Source of the DNA: Apricaphanius iberus
Lineage: Eukaryota; Chordata; Actinopteri; Cyprinodontiformes; Aphaniidae
Direction: 5' to 3'
NCBI GenBank assembly: GCA_028564705.1
Contig: JAPXFQ010002747.1
Coordinates: 2,046,001 to 2,110,000, forward strand
Length of the DNA stretch: 64,000 nt
The notes below the pieces were generated by a model. It was not told the origin of the DNA. It did no database searches and was given only the letters and a program-made list of their open reading frames with translations. This document shows, in pieces, positions 11,011-23,770 of this stretch (the first letter of the stretch is position 1; the number at the start of each line of letters is the position of its first letter). A program made the position numbers and the translations under genes.

Positions 11011-13450
11011 ATGTTTGCTGTTGTATTTCAGTTAGAGTTCGAACAAGCACAACAAAAAAAAAAGAATGTAATTAAAAAAAACAGTAATTGAGCATTAAGA
11101 GCTGCAGTGTGTACGTACACTAATTTTCTCTGGTTTGAAGTGTACATGTGATTTTGTGTTCTTGAATCTCTCACTCAAACCGTAACCAACTAATCTTGCT
11201 AGCCTTGAACTATTGACCTTATAAAGAAAGCAATGCACTCAACCAAATCGTATCACATTACCCCACCTCATAATACTGAGCACTTAAGCTGCACTGTAAT
11301 TTGCACTAACCCAATCCTAATGCATTTAAAGGTGGATGGGTTTTAAATTTCTCCAATACCCGCTGACTATTGCTTCTTGGGCGTGAGCTTTTATTTTAGA
11401 TCGAAAGCTCAAACACACCCTTTACATTAAAAGTGCCTTGGATTTTTGTTCAGAAAGTGGGAAGCTCACATTTCTGGTTAGACCCTACAGAAGTCAAAAA
11501 CCTTCATCTGCATTAACAGGTTTGCAAAAAATTATAAGCCTAGATCTTTAAAAATGGTCTAAGTATTTGGTGAATGCTTAAGAAGAGCTTTAGCAGCATT
11601 TATGATGCATTTATACTGTATATATATATATATCAGGTTTATCACACATACCTAAAGCCAGGAACGACAAGATAAGATTACATTATTCAGATCATCTTTT
11701 CCAGAGAAGAAGAGGACAAACCCCCGCCACTAGAAGTCTGCATTACCAGTTTGCTATGCGTGTGGCCAAACAGCTGACTGGCAACGATTCTTCAGGCTTC
11801 ATTTCTACAAGCCCACCCAGTCTTTCAGAGTGTTAAATAGAAAGACCACCAAACGACTTTGACAAAGGGGCCTCAGGTGTCAGAAAAGCATGCATGCCTG
11901 TATGTCTATCCATCAATCTGTGCTTAAAATGAAAAAAAATATGCTGAAAAGAAGATGGCTGATGTTCTGTGTCAGAGCAAAACAGCTGAGTGTCTTTCTT
12001 TTAAACATAAACTTGTTAAGATAATAAACTTTTCGAATTTGATCAATATGCATCAAATCATTCTTTAGACCAGAAAAAAAAGCAAATTCTGGAAAGCATG
12101 CTGGAGGAGTTCTTTAAGGTCTGTTCGGATTTGTTGTTTTCCTTTTGCTCGTGGTTGATATTGAGCTATTACACATGTTTTACTGTATTTTTAAATTTGT
12201 GATTATATACATACATTTTTAGCATTTAAAGCCAAAAAGTGAGTCAAAAAAAAAACTGTTTCTTGGTCAATCCGTCTATCCTCCTTTAACCTATAGTATG
12301 CCTTTAAAAAAATTATGCTGACAGGATATATTAAAAAGGAAGGTGAAAGTAGTGGAGAAAGTTAAAACCCAAGATGGCCAGCAATAAATATTCCTCCACT
12401 CTGACTCCACGGAGCTTTTCCAAAATCAACACTCTGCATTTTGTTATGTCTGAAGTGGATATATGGTTCGTCAGCAGGTTAAGTGCTCTGCCTCAGCCTG
12501 CCTGCTGAGGGTGAACTTTTGCCCGTCTGCGCGCTACACCGCTATCTCCTCTTCCTCCTCGCACACTGCCACACCCCCTGCCAATTATCCCTCTCATTAG
12601 CTTATACGTTAGCTGTGTGGTGAATCTCTTAAAAAGCCACAGACCACAGCTTATAAATCCTTAAGGAAAAGAGGAGCCTGGGGACCAAAATATTATTTTA
12701 GCAATCAGTAATCGTCGAGCAGAGGTTAAAGCCTAAAATTAACATTGAAAGTTACAGAACGTATATATAGTTTAAAAGCCAACCGTAACAGATGGATTAA
12801 CATCATTATGTGTGTCATCTATAAAAGTTTACAAACGCTTAGAATTATTTTCTCTAAACGTATTTACAGTTCTGCATTACAGTGTAAAACCCCCCCCCCC
12901 CCAAAAAACAAAGGCATTTGATTGAATGTTTGTTTTAAATCTCTAATTGATTGCAATTAGATTATTCATATTTTTACCAGAAGATGATGAATCAGTATCA
13001 TGTATTATTATTCAGGGCTAAAGAAAAGGCTGGCAAATATACTCCAAACATTTTAGAGAGACAAGATATTACACAGAAATACAAATATAGAGATGAAGTC
13101 GTATTTGTGACCACAAGATGCATGAAAATACAGAGAGTTACGTAAAAATTAGCACTGAGTGCTAATTTCACTTTAAAAGTGGAAAATCCCTTTGATCTTT
13201 CTCAAGATACACTTGAAAATCTGGCTTGTGACGGGAATCAGATTATATATTTTTTTTGTTTGACTAGTCCTAAATGGTAACTGGCCACTAGGAAACTCAA
13301 AAGAAATAATTTTTTGGAAAATGCAGCCAACTAAATGCTACTACGTCATGTCAAGAACACCTCCTTTAGTACAAAGACGACTGCTGAAGGGTCAGTGTTC
13401 CTTATTTTAATTATCAGGGATGTAACTAATTATTTGAAAATGGAAACAAT
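11011..13450. other. acap3 intron 1 block without a recognised gene
   Basis: Mostly unremarkable A/T-rich DNA, with a small TA repeat near 11619, a GC-richer patch near 12480-12600 and a C tract at 12890-12902. Confidence 0.45.
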
Positions 13451-13705
13451 TAGGGCTGGACAATATAGAAAAAGATCATATCGATAAAGGGAATATATCG
13501 ATAAAGTTGATCAATATAGATAATTATCGATAACCATTACGAAATGTCGAGAAGGTATTTTAAGCGCCTACCTGGTCATTTTGCTATTCTTCAATTAACT
13601 AATTTTAACTAACTAACTACTTGTTTTTTTTATCATAACCAAGCTTGTAAGACAAAGAAAAAAAATCAAGACACCTGAGTAACATCAGTAAATACAAAGT
13701 AATGT

Positions 13706-13770
<65 letters not shown>

Positions 13771-14571
13771 CATTATGTTCAGTAATTTAAATGAAAGGCT
13801 TATTTTGACATTTCGTAATATTAATGGCTGAAACCTTTGGTTTAGTTTGTCAATAGAGTTGATTCTAATTCAGTTCAGCTGGTAAAGCTAACCAGCTATT
13901 CACCTATACCAGAGTGTAGACTAAGCCCAGAACTGAACTGTGCCCATTCCAGTCACTGAGAGCTGAAGCCAGCAGGTCTATTCATCATCCCGAGTAATGT
14001 TTTACGCTTCTGGGGACTTCAGGTGTTGTTAGCAGCGCGACCTTGGTAAGTTTCCTGCATCTCTCTGTACTAGTAATTCGTAGCGAGCCGTGATAGTGGA
14101 GTTCTGTTTAGTACCACTGACCGTAGTCATTTATTTGGTTTGTCATTACTATGTTTAGTGCGTAGAGGATCGACTCAAAACGGGACGCAATATTTACCTG
14201 AGCTACTGAAACATTTTTGTTTGCAGCTTAGGAGATGGATTGCTGCGACATCTGACCGAGCAAAAGTTAGTGTTAAAGCGATGGTTCACGTAGGGACCAT
14301 AAACAAATTCTGTTGCAGCTCAAGTCTTTTTGTATTTTTAAAGGAGAGAGGGATGGCTGACAGAGCTGCCTGGGTCTGTGATACTGATATATTCAGAGTA
14401 GGTAGTGACTGTTGTATTGAGGTACCTGATAGGCTACAATGAAAAAACGAGGGGAAACTTTTTTGGAGGTTTTATTTTTCTATCTAACTTTTTAAATCAA
14501 CCCCTTTTTTCCTATCGCACTACACGTCTATCAGTCGATAGATATTGCTATTGAATTATCGTCCAGCCCTA
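13451..14571. mobile_element. hAT-like non-autonomous element with near-perfect target duplication
   Basis: The left end TAGGGCTGGACAATA and the reverse complement of the right end, TAGGGCTGGACGATA, form the terminal inverted repeat. Flanking 8-mers gaaacaat (13443-13450) and gaaactat (14572-14579) differ at one base, as expected of an aged 8-bp target duplication. The 1,121-base body holds ATCGATA-rich subterminal repeats and the TA microsatellite at 13706. A 100-codon frame inside has no recognised domain. Confidence 0.82.
13706..13764. repeat. TA microsatellite
   Basis: About 59 bases of alternating TA with one phase slip near 13730. It lies inside the hAT-like element. Confidence 0.95.
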
Positions 14572-16425
14572 GAAACTATTTTCTCTGACGTGGAGACATT
14601 TCTGTAGTTCATTCAAGCTGTGACAGAGAGAGAGAGAACAAAACTTTCAGCAAGAAACAAGAAGGCTTAGTCGAGAACAATTCGGTTTATCTGTGTCTTT
14701 AACCTCTGTTTGTCATGGAACATGCTGCATTTGGAATTGTTGGGCAAACTTTTTGAAATTTCAGAGTAAAGGTAAAGACGTGTTTCTAAGTGAACTCCAC
14801 TAATGCTACAATAATAGTGAAGTAGGTTTTTACGGCTAACCAAAATACAAAAACAAATGACAATCCAGAGATGTTAAACTTCATAAAAATGTTGTTAAAC
14901 ACTGGAATATACCAAACGAGAGAGAGAAAAAAAAAGAAGCAACTATCACTTCTGGTTGTATTCAAAACTTCCCTGGAGAAAATTTTTCGACAACTTCCCA
15001 CACTAACTGTGCCAAAATTGGATTTCTACACTTTCTACCACTGGCAACATTAGCCCATGAGTAGCACGCCAGAATTTAAGCATGTTTTTTAGAATTTCCC
15101 TCAGCTAGAGACATTAGCTTTGCTTCTGTCAGTCATGCAAGCGTTGCACATGTGGTAAAGTAAGCATACAAGCCAGCGGGCGGGCAGTCAGTCAGTCAGT
15201 CCCTGACCTGAGGATAACATTCCCATTTAGAATGAGCAGATGAGTCCAAGTCACTCAACATGCGAACACAGAGAAATGGAACAGAGACATTCTCAAACAG
15301 AAACATTGTAAATCAAACAAAAATTCTGCAGCCAAGTTTAGTCCGACAGTTGCTGCTGCCAAGATCTTTCTCTGACATATCCAAGGAAACACAGGAAAAT
15401 ACTCAATTTTAGAGCCTGAGTTCAGAATGTGTCTCTTTTGAGAAGGAAAATTTCTTTTTTGGCAAAGGTTTGACATATGTCCATCAGTTTTGATGAAGAA
15501 AAAACATGACTGGTCACATGTTTCTCTTCATATATTTAACAAGGTAAAGAACAAAGGACACACAGCACTCACACCTATGAATTAAACTAATTAGTCAGGA
15601 TCTAGCTCCTTTTTTCTCCTCCTTAAAAGTTGGAATTAATCATCACTTTGGAGGAGAGCTAGAATGTTTTTTTGACATATTTAGTGCCTAATGATTAACC
15701 CCCCTATATTTTCCACAAAGTATCAATAACTGCCTCAATAAGGCTTGCGAAGCCCTTTTAAAACTTTGTTTAAAAATCTAAACATGCATTTTTACATATT
15801 TGCAATATGTAAAAATGCAATATATATATTTGCCATAAGTATTATTTTAATCATACCTATTCTGTTTCCTGAACATATTTTGCCTGGTGGACACCATTTA
15901 TCTGACAGTTAGCTGATTTTTGCTTATTCATAGTCCTCATATTATCTAGTGCAGTGTTTGCAAAAAAAAGATGTGACTGACTAGATTTGTTGAGTAGAAT
16001 ATGTAACAAATCAAAGAAAATAATTTCATAACGTAAGAACAATGCCATCACTTCACTTAATTCAAATAGATTCAGTGAAATTCTAATAAATAATCTAATT
16101 CCCAAAGCCAATTCATATTCAAAGCTTAAATATGTATATGAAAAGCATTACTGATACAAGCATCATTCAAACCATCTGGAGTACTCTCCACATGTTAAAC
16201 TGGGGGAGAAGAAAAATCACAGGCATATAACACAGCTCCTTCCTGTATAATGTGTGCAAATGTGGTTAAGTATGGTAGCCATCGTTCCAATGAAAAACTG
16301 AAATCCGCAAATAATTGAGAGCCCCTCTAAAAAAAGAATATAACAGCCCATTTTATTAGTTCAAACAACAAATATACTTTAATGTGCATTAATGGGCACT
16401 ACTGTAAAAGCTACATATATACAGT
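14572..16425. other. acap3 intron 1 block without a recognised gene
   Basis: A/T-rich DNA with a small GTCA tandem repeat near 15186-15201. Nothing coding recognised. Confidence 0.45.
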
Positions 16426-16429
16426 CTTC

Positions 16430-16680
16430 CTTATGTTTGCTCTTCGGGGTATAGCCAATCAGCACCAGGGCAACTAGATTCTTAAAAGCATCAAATGGTG
16501 CGCAAAGTAGCACTGTGCTAAGGTATCTCAGCAATCCATCTCCCAAGCTGCATTTTCTTTCAAATACTTAAGATATGGTGTGTGAAAATACATCATTATG
16601 AGATTTTTTTGCAAATAATAGAGTTTTGTTCCACGGAATAATCTGCATATATTGAACCCCGAATAGGCAGCGTTCCAATG
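16430..16680 (+). repeat. dispersed repeat family R1, copy 1
   Basis: Begins near CTCTTCGGGGTATAGCCAAT and ends near GAACCCCGAATAGGCAG. It shares, in order, gccaatcagcacc, gtagcactgtgctaag, tttcaaatactta, ttttgcaaataat and gaacc.cgaatagg with the copies at 29845 and 63525, and a shorter head with 23605. Confidence 0.6.
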
Positions 16681-19600
16681 TACATACCAAACACAACTTC
16701 TGCTAATACTATTTAAGAGCTATAAAAATAGTTTATTTGTTCTCTCTTAATTTATTCACAGTTAAACAAAAATATGTAAAATCCCTTATCATCATCTTGT
16801 TCAGATAAAAGAACTGCGAGGGATTGTTCTCATTTGCATAATACCTTATTAGATTAAATCCATTTAATCAGATTGGACTCGAGTCTTTTTACTGTTCTTC
16901 TATTCCTTTCTACATTTTTCCATATTCAGAGTTCTAAGAAGTCTCTAGAAGTTTGAGTCTCCAGGAGGCTATTTTCTCTGTAGCAAGAGCGCAGCGAATA
17001 ACACTTAACAGAAAAGTTCAATTTGCTTTATCAGAGCGGATAGACTAAAGCGGAGAGCCTTAGGTCAATTTTTTATTTTCATTAAAGCATTTAGTTACTG
17101 CATTGAATTTAGTGAAAGACATTCCTGAACTTCCTGAATACTCGGCTGTTCTTTGGGACAAAAATGAGCAAAAAGACAATGAAAGGGAATGTGGCCAGCG
17201 AGTGCTGAGGGACCTTGAAATGCTGTGGGTCAGCAGTGAAGTCATTTGGGGGATCTGACAAGGGGACACAAACATTGAGCTCTCACGTTAATTCTCGCCA
17301 CTTTTTGCTCAATAAAAGATCAGTGTACAAGCCAGCGGAGCAGAGCGATTAACGAGGAGGGAAGGAATAGTGATGCAACCATCTGTAACTGCACTTGGAG
17401 TAATTTCACGCCGTAAATATTGTCCTAACCACACCACTGTATCTTCTCTGCTGATCCTGCGGTCTGGTAATACCAGACATGACAGCTACTACACTTACAG
17501 TAGTGCAATTAAATTATCATGGGTAAAACATCCATCCACAACTGGGATAATGGACAAATTAGTGAGAAACATCAATAAAATGATAATCAAAGTCTCAAAG
17601 GCAGTCACTGATTTAACACCAATTGCAACATTTTAAGAATCTGGTTAAGTATTAGCAAAATGGGATTAATGTAGGTCTTTTTAGTAATTGTCATTAAAAT
17701 CCACCAGTGCAGATGTCTATCATAAAGCAAAGGTACTTAACTTGATCATCCCTATCATCTGTAGTAGGGCTGACCATTTTGGGGGGGAAATTTTAGTCGC
17801 AACTTTTTTTAGCCAGTATAAAAATCTATTTGTTACAATTATCGAGTTTTCAAACTGTGATTTTACACAACAGATAAAGAATTTAGACTTATTTCAACAG
17901 CAAAAAAAATCGTTTCCTCAATTTCATGTTTTACAAATTAGAGACTTTTTTCGATCTAAAAATTATCTTCTGACATGAGTTATAATAAAAATATACTAAA
18001 TTCAATCGTTCTAAATAACTTTGTTTTTTTCAGAAAAACAGTCAATGTTTTTATTTTAATTAAGGAGTTAAGATTCTACTCTTAGGCCCTGAGCAAAACT
18101 CAAAAATCTGATATTTTTCTGATCAGTGAACATTCCATACTGGTACTAAGAAACACTTAGGCCTAGCTATTTAAAAGAAAGTTGTATTTTGTATAACTAG
18201 TCAAGATATTTCTGTTCAAACTGCAAGAGAGCGAAAGAAAGCAAGACGTTCAGCAGATAGCAGGAAGGTCGGCCATATTGCAGCAAAGGTTCTGTTTAAT
18301 ATTTAATAGTTTGAGCTTTCAAAATATGGATTTATAGATGTTGGAAGTGGTTTGAAATTCTCACCATTAAGGCAACAATCTACACTTTCTAGAGAATGAA
18401 TATAATAATAGATTGTGTTAAACTCAATAAAATACGAACACAGCATGCTGAAGTTTGCATAAAGTGGAGGCCTTTGATCTAAAATATTTGTAAAAGCTTG
18501 CGTTTCTAGAGATTGTAGATATATAAGTGTAGAATAAATTTACAGAAAGCTGATCTGATTAATTCAGTGTTTTGCTTTAAATGTTATAGTTTTTAATTTT
18601 CAGGTTTTCAGCTTTCCACTGTATCTTGATCTTTTCCACAGATAATATTCACAAACTAACAAATTCTACAACATTCTGCATCTTGCCTTGGATTCCTCTG
18701 GGTTTTCTGCATTGTGAAATTAAAGCAAATCCAGGCATTTTTTTATTAAAATAAACAAATTTTTTGTCAACAATTTTTTTTTTAGACTGTGGAGCTAAAA
18801 ATGAAAGAAGAATTCGAATAATTGCAGTTTTTGAGCATACCACCTCCTTGCGAACTAAAGGGCTCTCCATACCTAAAGCCCTGAATAGTAGCTGTAATGA
18901 CTTTGACACACTACAAAATAAAAATAAAGCTTCAGCATTTCATGTTAAAGAAAGGGATGCAGGAAATTTATGCGATAGGTGCAGAGGGAGGGGGGTGGGT
19001 TGTGTAATTAGGTCACCACAAGCAGTGAGTGAAGAATAACAAAAAGGGTCCTGTCAAGGAAGTGTGACAGATTAATTCTTTGAGCACAACTGATGCATGA
19101 TATTTATACCAGCAGATAGGTTAGAGCTTCCTCCTGTAGGGATTACAGTCTCCAAGTCATTCCTTTGCACAGGAAGTAGACTGAACTACAGCGTCAGACT
19201 GAGTGTTTGTTGTTACAAAGGATGCAGGAGACGTCTCAACAGCCATTGTGGGGTTGGGTGCAGAGGAGGCCCACTGTTGATCATCAGGCTGACAGGGCAA
19301 AGACAGGTCAGGAGTATTAGGGGTATTTGCTGCCGGTGACGGTTTATATTAAGACAGGGTGGTCTGACTCTGTGATGATTGCAATGGACAAAAATGTCAG
19401 AGAAGACGCCTGAAAGAAAAAAAAAAAAGAAAGAAAGAAAACCCATAAGAGGAGGCCTTGGCTGTGAGAACCGTTCCTGCACAATGTTCCATTAAAGGGA
19501 GGAAAACAATGAAGCGCGTAGACATGGAGCTTCTTAGTGCATAATTTCTGGGCACAACACCAGGGCTGACTGTGGAAGAAAGCGGGACAGAATAGCTCCC

Positions 19601-22600
19601 AGTAAGCCAACCTCACACTGCAGCACACTGACATTTTGGTGAAATAGCTGAATTCCCCCCACTGAAAATCCCTGGGCAGGCATGATGTGTTGCAGCGGCG
19701 AGAGCTGGGAGTCTTCCCGGCATTTTTGTGGGTTAAACATGCAGCTTGGCTTCCACTAAAAAGACATACCAGACCTGTGAAGCATTCAGCTCTTTCCTGT
19801 CTCGCAGCTTTGGAAAAATTGAGCTTCAGAAACAAAAGTTTAAGCTCTGAGCAGCTTTTACACAAGTTTTAGATAACCTTAACTGGATGGTATAATGTCT
19901 GTTTTTTGGTTTGTTTTTTTTGTTGTTGTTTTTTTTTTTTGGGGGGGGGGGGTTACCCAGAGGACAATTTTTCAAAGGGGAGGTGCAACAAGCCACAAGG
20001 GCTGAGGTGAACAGCTGACAATCATGTGAGTGTCATCATGTCTGATCAACTCAGCGACAGACAGAGGAGTGGTAACTTCCTCCAAGTGTTTCCTCTGATC
20101 TGAGGTCAGCAGCATTCCCCTTAGCCCTTGCGTCACTTTCTGATTCCCCCCCAAATGACCTCAAACCCTCTTCTTACAGACCCTGAACCAGCAAAGACCT
20201 GACCACATTGCCACACAGCCAGCAGGAAAGCATAACCAGGAAGTGTCCCACACACAGCCCACAGCTTTAGATGCTTAAAACTGGGATCCTCACATGCGGT
20301 GCAGATAAAAAACAAAGATCTCAAAGTGAGGTCAAGTATGCCATGAGATAACCGCTTGGTGTTAGTCAGAGCAGAAAAATAGCCACAGATAGGGTAAAAA
20401 AGGAGGGATTGCACAGTTTTACAAGGAAAACAACAATTGAACCTGGTTTTGACCAAAATCCATCAAGCTTCCAGGAAGACGACAGAAATATTTCAAGTAG
20501 AGTGACAGAACAGTAAAGAAAACACACTAAAGCCAATCCAAACCACTAAGTGAGCGGTTTGTGAAAGGTTATACAAGGATTGGGGCTTTAATTGAACTTT
20601 GGGAGGAATTTAACAAATTATCAGTTATTACAAAGTTTGTTATTTATTCTAAAAGCAGTTTCTAAAATGTTCTTGCAACAAAAGTATCATTTCAAAAATA
20701 TGGCATCTACAGTATGCAAAATAACAAAACCGCCAGAATTGCTACAGTAATAAAGCATTTCCAAGCTTTTGAAAACTTTTGCAATGATGTGTATTGAAGT
20801 GCAAAAGATAAAAAATATGTTCTTTATTAATCCTCCAAATATATTGTACAATATTTAGCCTGTTGAATGGAGTCTCACAACCATAACAAGCCCACCCATG
20901 ACTAAAGTGCATAAGGTTAAAGGTCCCAGAGAGTGCTGAAAGCACACATGAGAAAGAAAGGAGTGAGGAAATTATGGATTTTCTAAAACAATGTGTTATA
21001 TAACCTTCTTGTAACTGAGGATGTGACTGTTTGGAAATGACAATGACATTTAAACTCATGTTTAAATAAGGTAGGTCACATCTGCCACGATTTAGTGCCT
21101 CAGATAAACCTCAAATACAGTTCAGCTGCTCTAATTGACTTTTCATAACCTCGAGTTAGTTGCCTTCTACAGCTAAACCAAAGGTCTCCAGAAAGCTTGT
21201 GAAGCATCAGAAGGATGTATCGTGAGGCGTGTTTCCACTATTGGAACTTCAGGGTAATTTAAGCAGATCTTTTTAAGATGGGGTAATCTGTTGGCCCACT
21301 CCTCTCAGCCGCCATCTCTCCAGAAACAAGCTAAGACGTCCGCATATCACGACTATTTCAGCAGTTAGTGGCATCACTGATCAGCGCAAAAAGGCATCCA
21401 GACACAAAACCTTCAGACACAAAACTTAAAATGGCTGTCTGGACTTTTCTTTCCTATTTCAGCTGTAAAAAGGGCAAAACTATCCAAAAAAAATAACGTT
21501 GATTTTTTAAATTGCACATCGATTCAATTTCTAAAAGAATCGATTAGAAATGGATTTTTTCGATTATTTCAATGCAGCTCTAATTCTGATCAGCAAAAGA
21601 ACAGCTTCACCAGAGGAATTTTGGGAATCTCCCAGTCAAAGCCTGACCAGAATATGGTTAAAAAACTGTGGGGTGATTAGAAGAAGGCTGTGCACAGAAG
21701 ATGCTTTTGCAATCTGAATATTTTTAGTGTTTTACAAGGATTAACACTGTCATAAGATATGAAAACAAAAAGGTGCTTCAGTAATGTATACGTTAATGTT
21801 TGGCGGGGGGGTTGTCCCCAAAGGATTTCAATATGTATTTGGGTGGATGTGTACAGGTTATACTCTGGCCAAATTAAAGGTGACACAGTCGTGAAATGAT
21901 TTATCTTGGTCAAATTTTTTGAAACAACAAAAACCTTTCAAAGGGATATGTGTAAACTTTTTATATGTGTCTTAATATTAGCATGTAAGGAACATGGAAA
22001 ATTCAGAAACCAGACTGTAAGGAAGCCAATGGACTCTTGGATTGATTGAGGGTTTAAAAATGACTCTGTAGGTCAAACAACCATAGAAACAGAACTCACA
22101 TGCACTGAACTAGTTGTAAGAAACAATAAAAAGGCTCAGTCAAAACCCAATCAATTACTGACAAATTAATAAGAAGCAGACAGGGTCTTGCAATATCAGG
22201 CAAACTAGCATACAGGAGATTAGCCCCCTTGTGTGTAGAAGTGGTCTGTTGTGTAAATGCTATCAGTATTGCAAGATTGGTATGATTCAGTGACACAGGG
22301 CCGGGTGTTATAAACAGGAAAGTCAGCCACATTTTCACACATGTCCTTCAGCAACATGTGAACACTTTAGTCCAAATCTGCTTTCAGTACTGGAGCAGAG
22401 TGACGCATTTCCTGGCCCGTCCCTAGACTCGGTTCTGGCCCAACCACGACCAGAAATCTGCCCCCACACACCCAAGAAAAAAGGGAGAAGGACGGGCAGA
22501 GTGTGAGGCCTGGAAGTTATCAAAAACAGATGCTCAAACATGTGTAATTCAGCACTTTTTAAATCTGAGCAGAGACAGGGTCTCGGTGGCTGGAGTTAAA

Positions 22601-23604
22601 GTCATTCTTTATTTCCCAGGTGGCCACAAAGGGCTACAGCTGTGGAGATGAAATCTCAACTCTCATCCAAAACTTTCTATCCCATTTCCTGATGTAAAGG
22701 GCGATACCAGTGGAATACCCAACCATATTCCCTTAAAGGCAAAAGCTTTCCAAGCAGCATGATCAACAGGGGAGCCATTTCCCAGATATGATACTAAACA
22801 AAGCAATCTGGCAGTCATGACTTTCTATTAGTCAGTTCAAGCCCCGATCCAGAACGCTGCATTGCTTATTCAAAGTGTGAGTGCAAACACAGGTTGACAT
22901 GTCTCCTTTACAGGACTCCGAAGACGAATGACAGCCACTAAGTCAAGCTAGAAAACTACCACTCATATATGCCTTTTTCCACAGGAAATATATATACTAA
23001 ATATGGGTCACAATTCAGAAGTGATGCAGTGAAAAAGATGTGAGAAAACTGGGACAATATTTTAATTGGTTGTCCACAGTTCACAATTGATAGGCCATCC
23101 TAAAGAGCTACAAGAAGATTTTTCTGCATGAATGTTTCTACCAAGGAAAGAAAGATCAATACTGACTATTTGTTATACAAGCACAATGTTTAAAAATGGA
23201 AGCTCAAAATATGCAACAAACTATTTAAGAAGAGAACGTTGTTTATGATTCAGCCACAAACTTCAGGTGATAACAGGAAGGCTAACAAGTTTAAAGCAAA
23301 TGTGCTTAGTTTAATCCTTTGAGATTTCAGCCAATCGCATCATGAAACATGCAGGATTTGGAAATATGTCCGCCGACGGGTCTACAAAGGTGATTCACAC
23401 CACGAATGGTGTTGGCTATTTTAAACCTAATTGAGCTAATTACCAACATCCTAAAATGTCAACTCCATAATCATTTTGTCTGTTTTAAAATAAAAACACA
23501 AAGTTAGAGACCACAGCTGCCTACAAATACTTGAGTTCAGTAGGTGAAACACCAAATGTGCATCAAAACACACAGTGGAAACCATCTTGGCACTGCAGCA
23601 GAAC
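16681..23604. other. acap3 intron 1 block without a recognised gene
   Basis: A long stretch without a recognised gene. A 173-codon minus-strand frame at 19344-19865 overlaps low-complexity DNA and shows no domain. A T-then-G tract lies at 19930-19952. An ATCGATT-rich patch at 21490-21580 resembles one end of a hAT-like element, but no partner end was found. Confidence 0.45.
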
Positions 23605-23770
23605 GTTCCTTATCCAAACTTTTGGGGGTACAGTCAATCAGCACCAAGGAAAATCAATGTGGCTTTCGGATTGGCTGTTATGCATAGTTAATTTCAGCTT
23701 CAGAAGGGGCATTTTTTCATTTTCGATATGCAGTAAGAAATATTTCACAAATAGTTGAGGTTCCAGCAAG
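23605..23770 (+). repeat. dispersed repeat family R1, copy 2 (partial)
   Basis: TTTTGGGGGTACAGTCAATC aligns with the head of the other copies. Downstream it keeps gcattttttcattttcgat and atagttgaggttcca only weakly. A truncated member. Confidence 0.45.

Noticed and set aside
14140..14442. 100-codon frame in the hAT-like element at 13451-14571
   Set aside because: No transposase motif is visible; kept only as a question about the element's interior.
17764..17800. TAGGGCTGACCATTTTGGGG as a possible hAT end
   Set aside because: No matching inverted end or target duplication found downstream.
19344..19865. 173-codon minus-strand open frame in acap3 intron 1
   Set aside because: No recognisable domain, overlaps low-complexity poly-F/poly-S coding from an A/T tract, and lacks convincing splice or start context.
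21490..21590. ATCGATT-rich patch ending GCAGCTCTAA as a transposon terminus
   Set aside because: Only one end is suggestive; no partner could be paired by eye.
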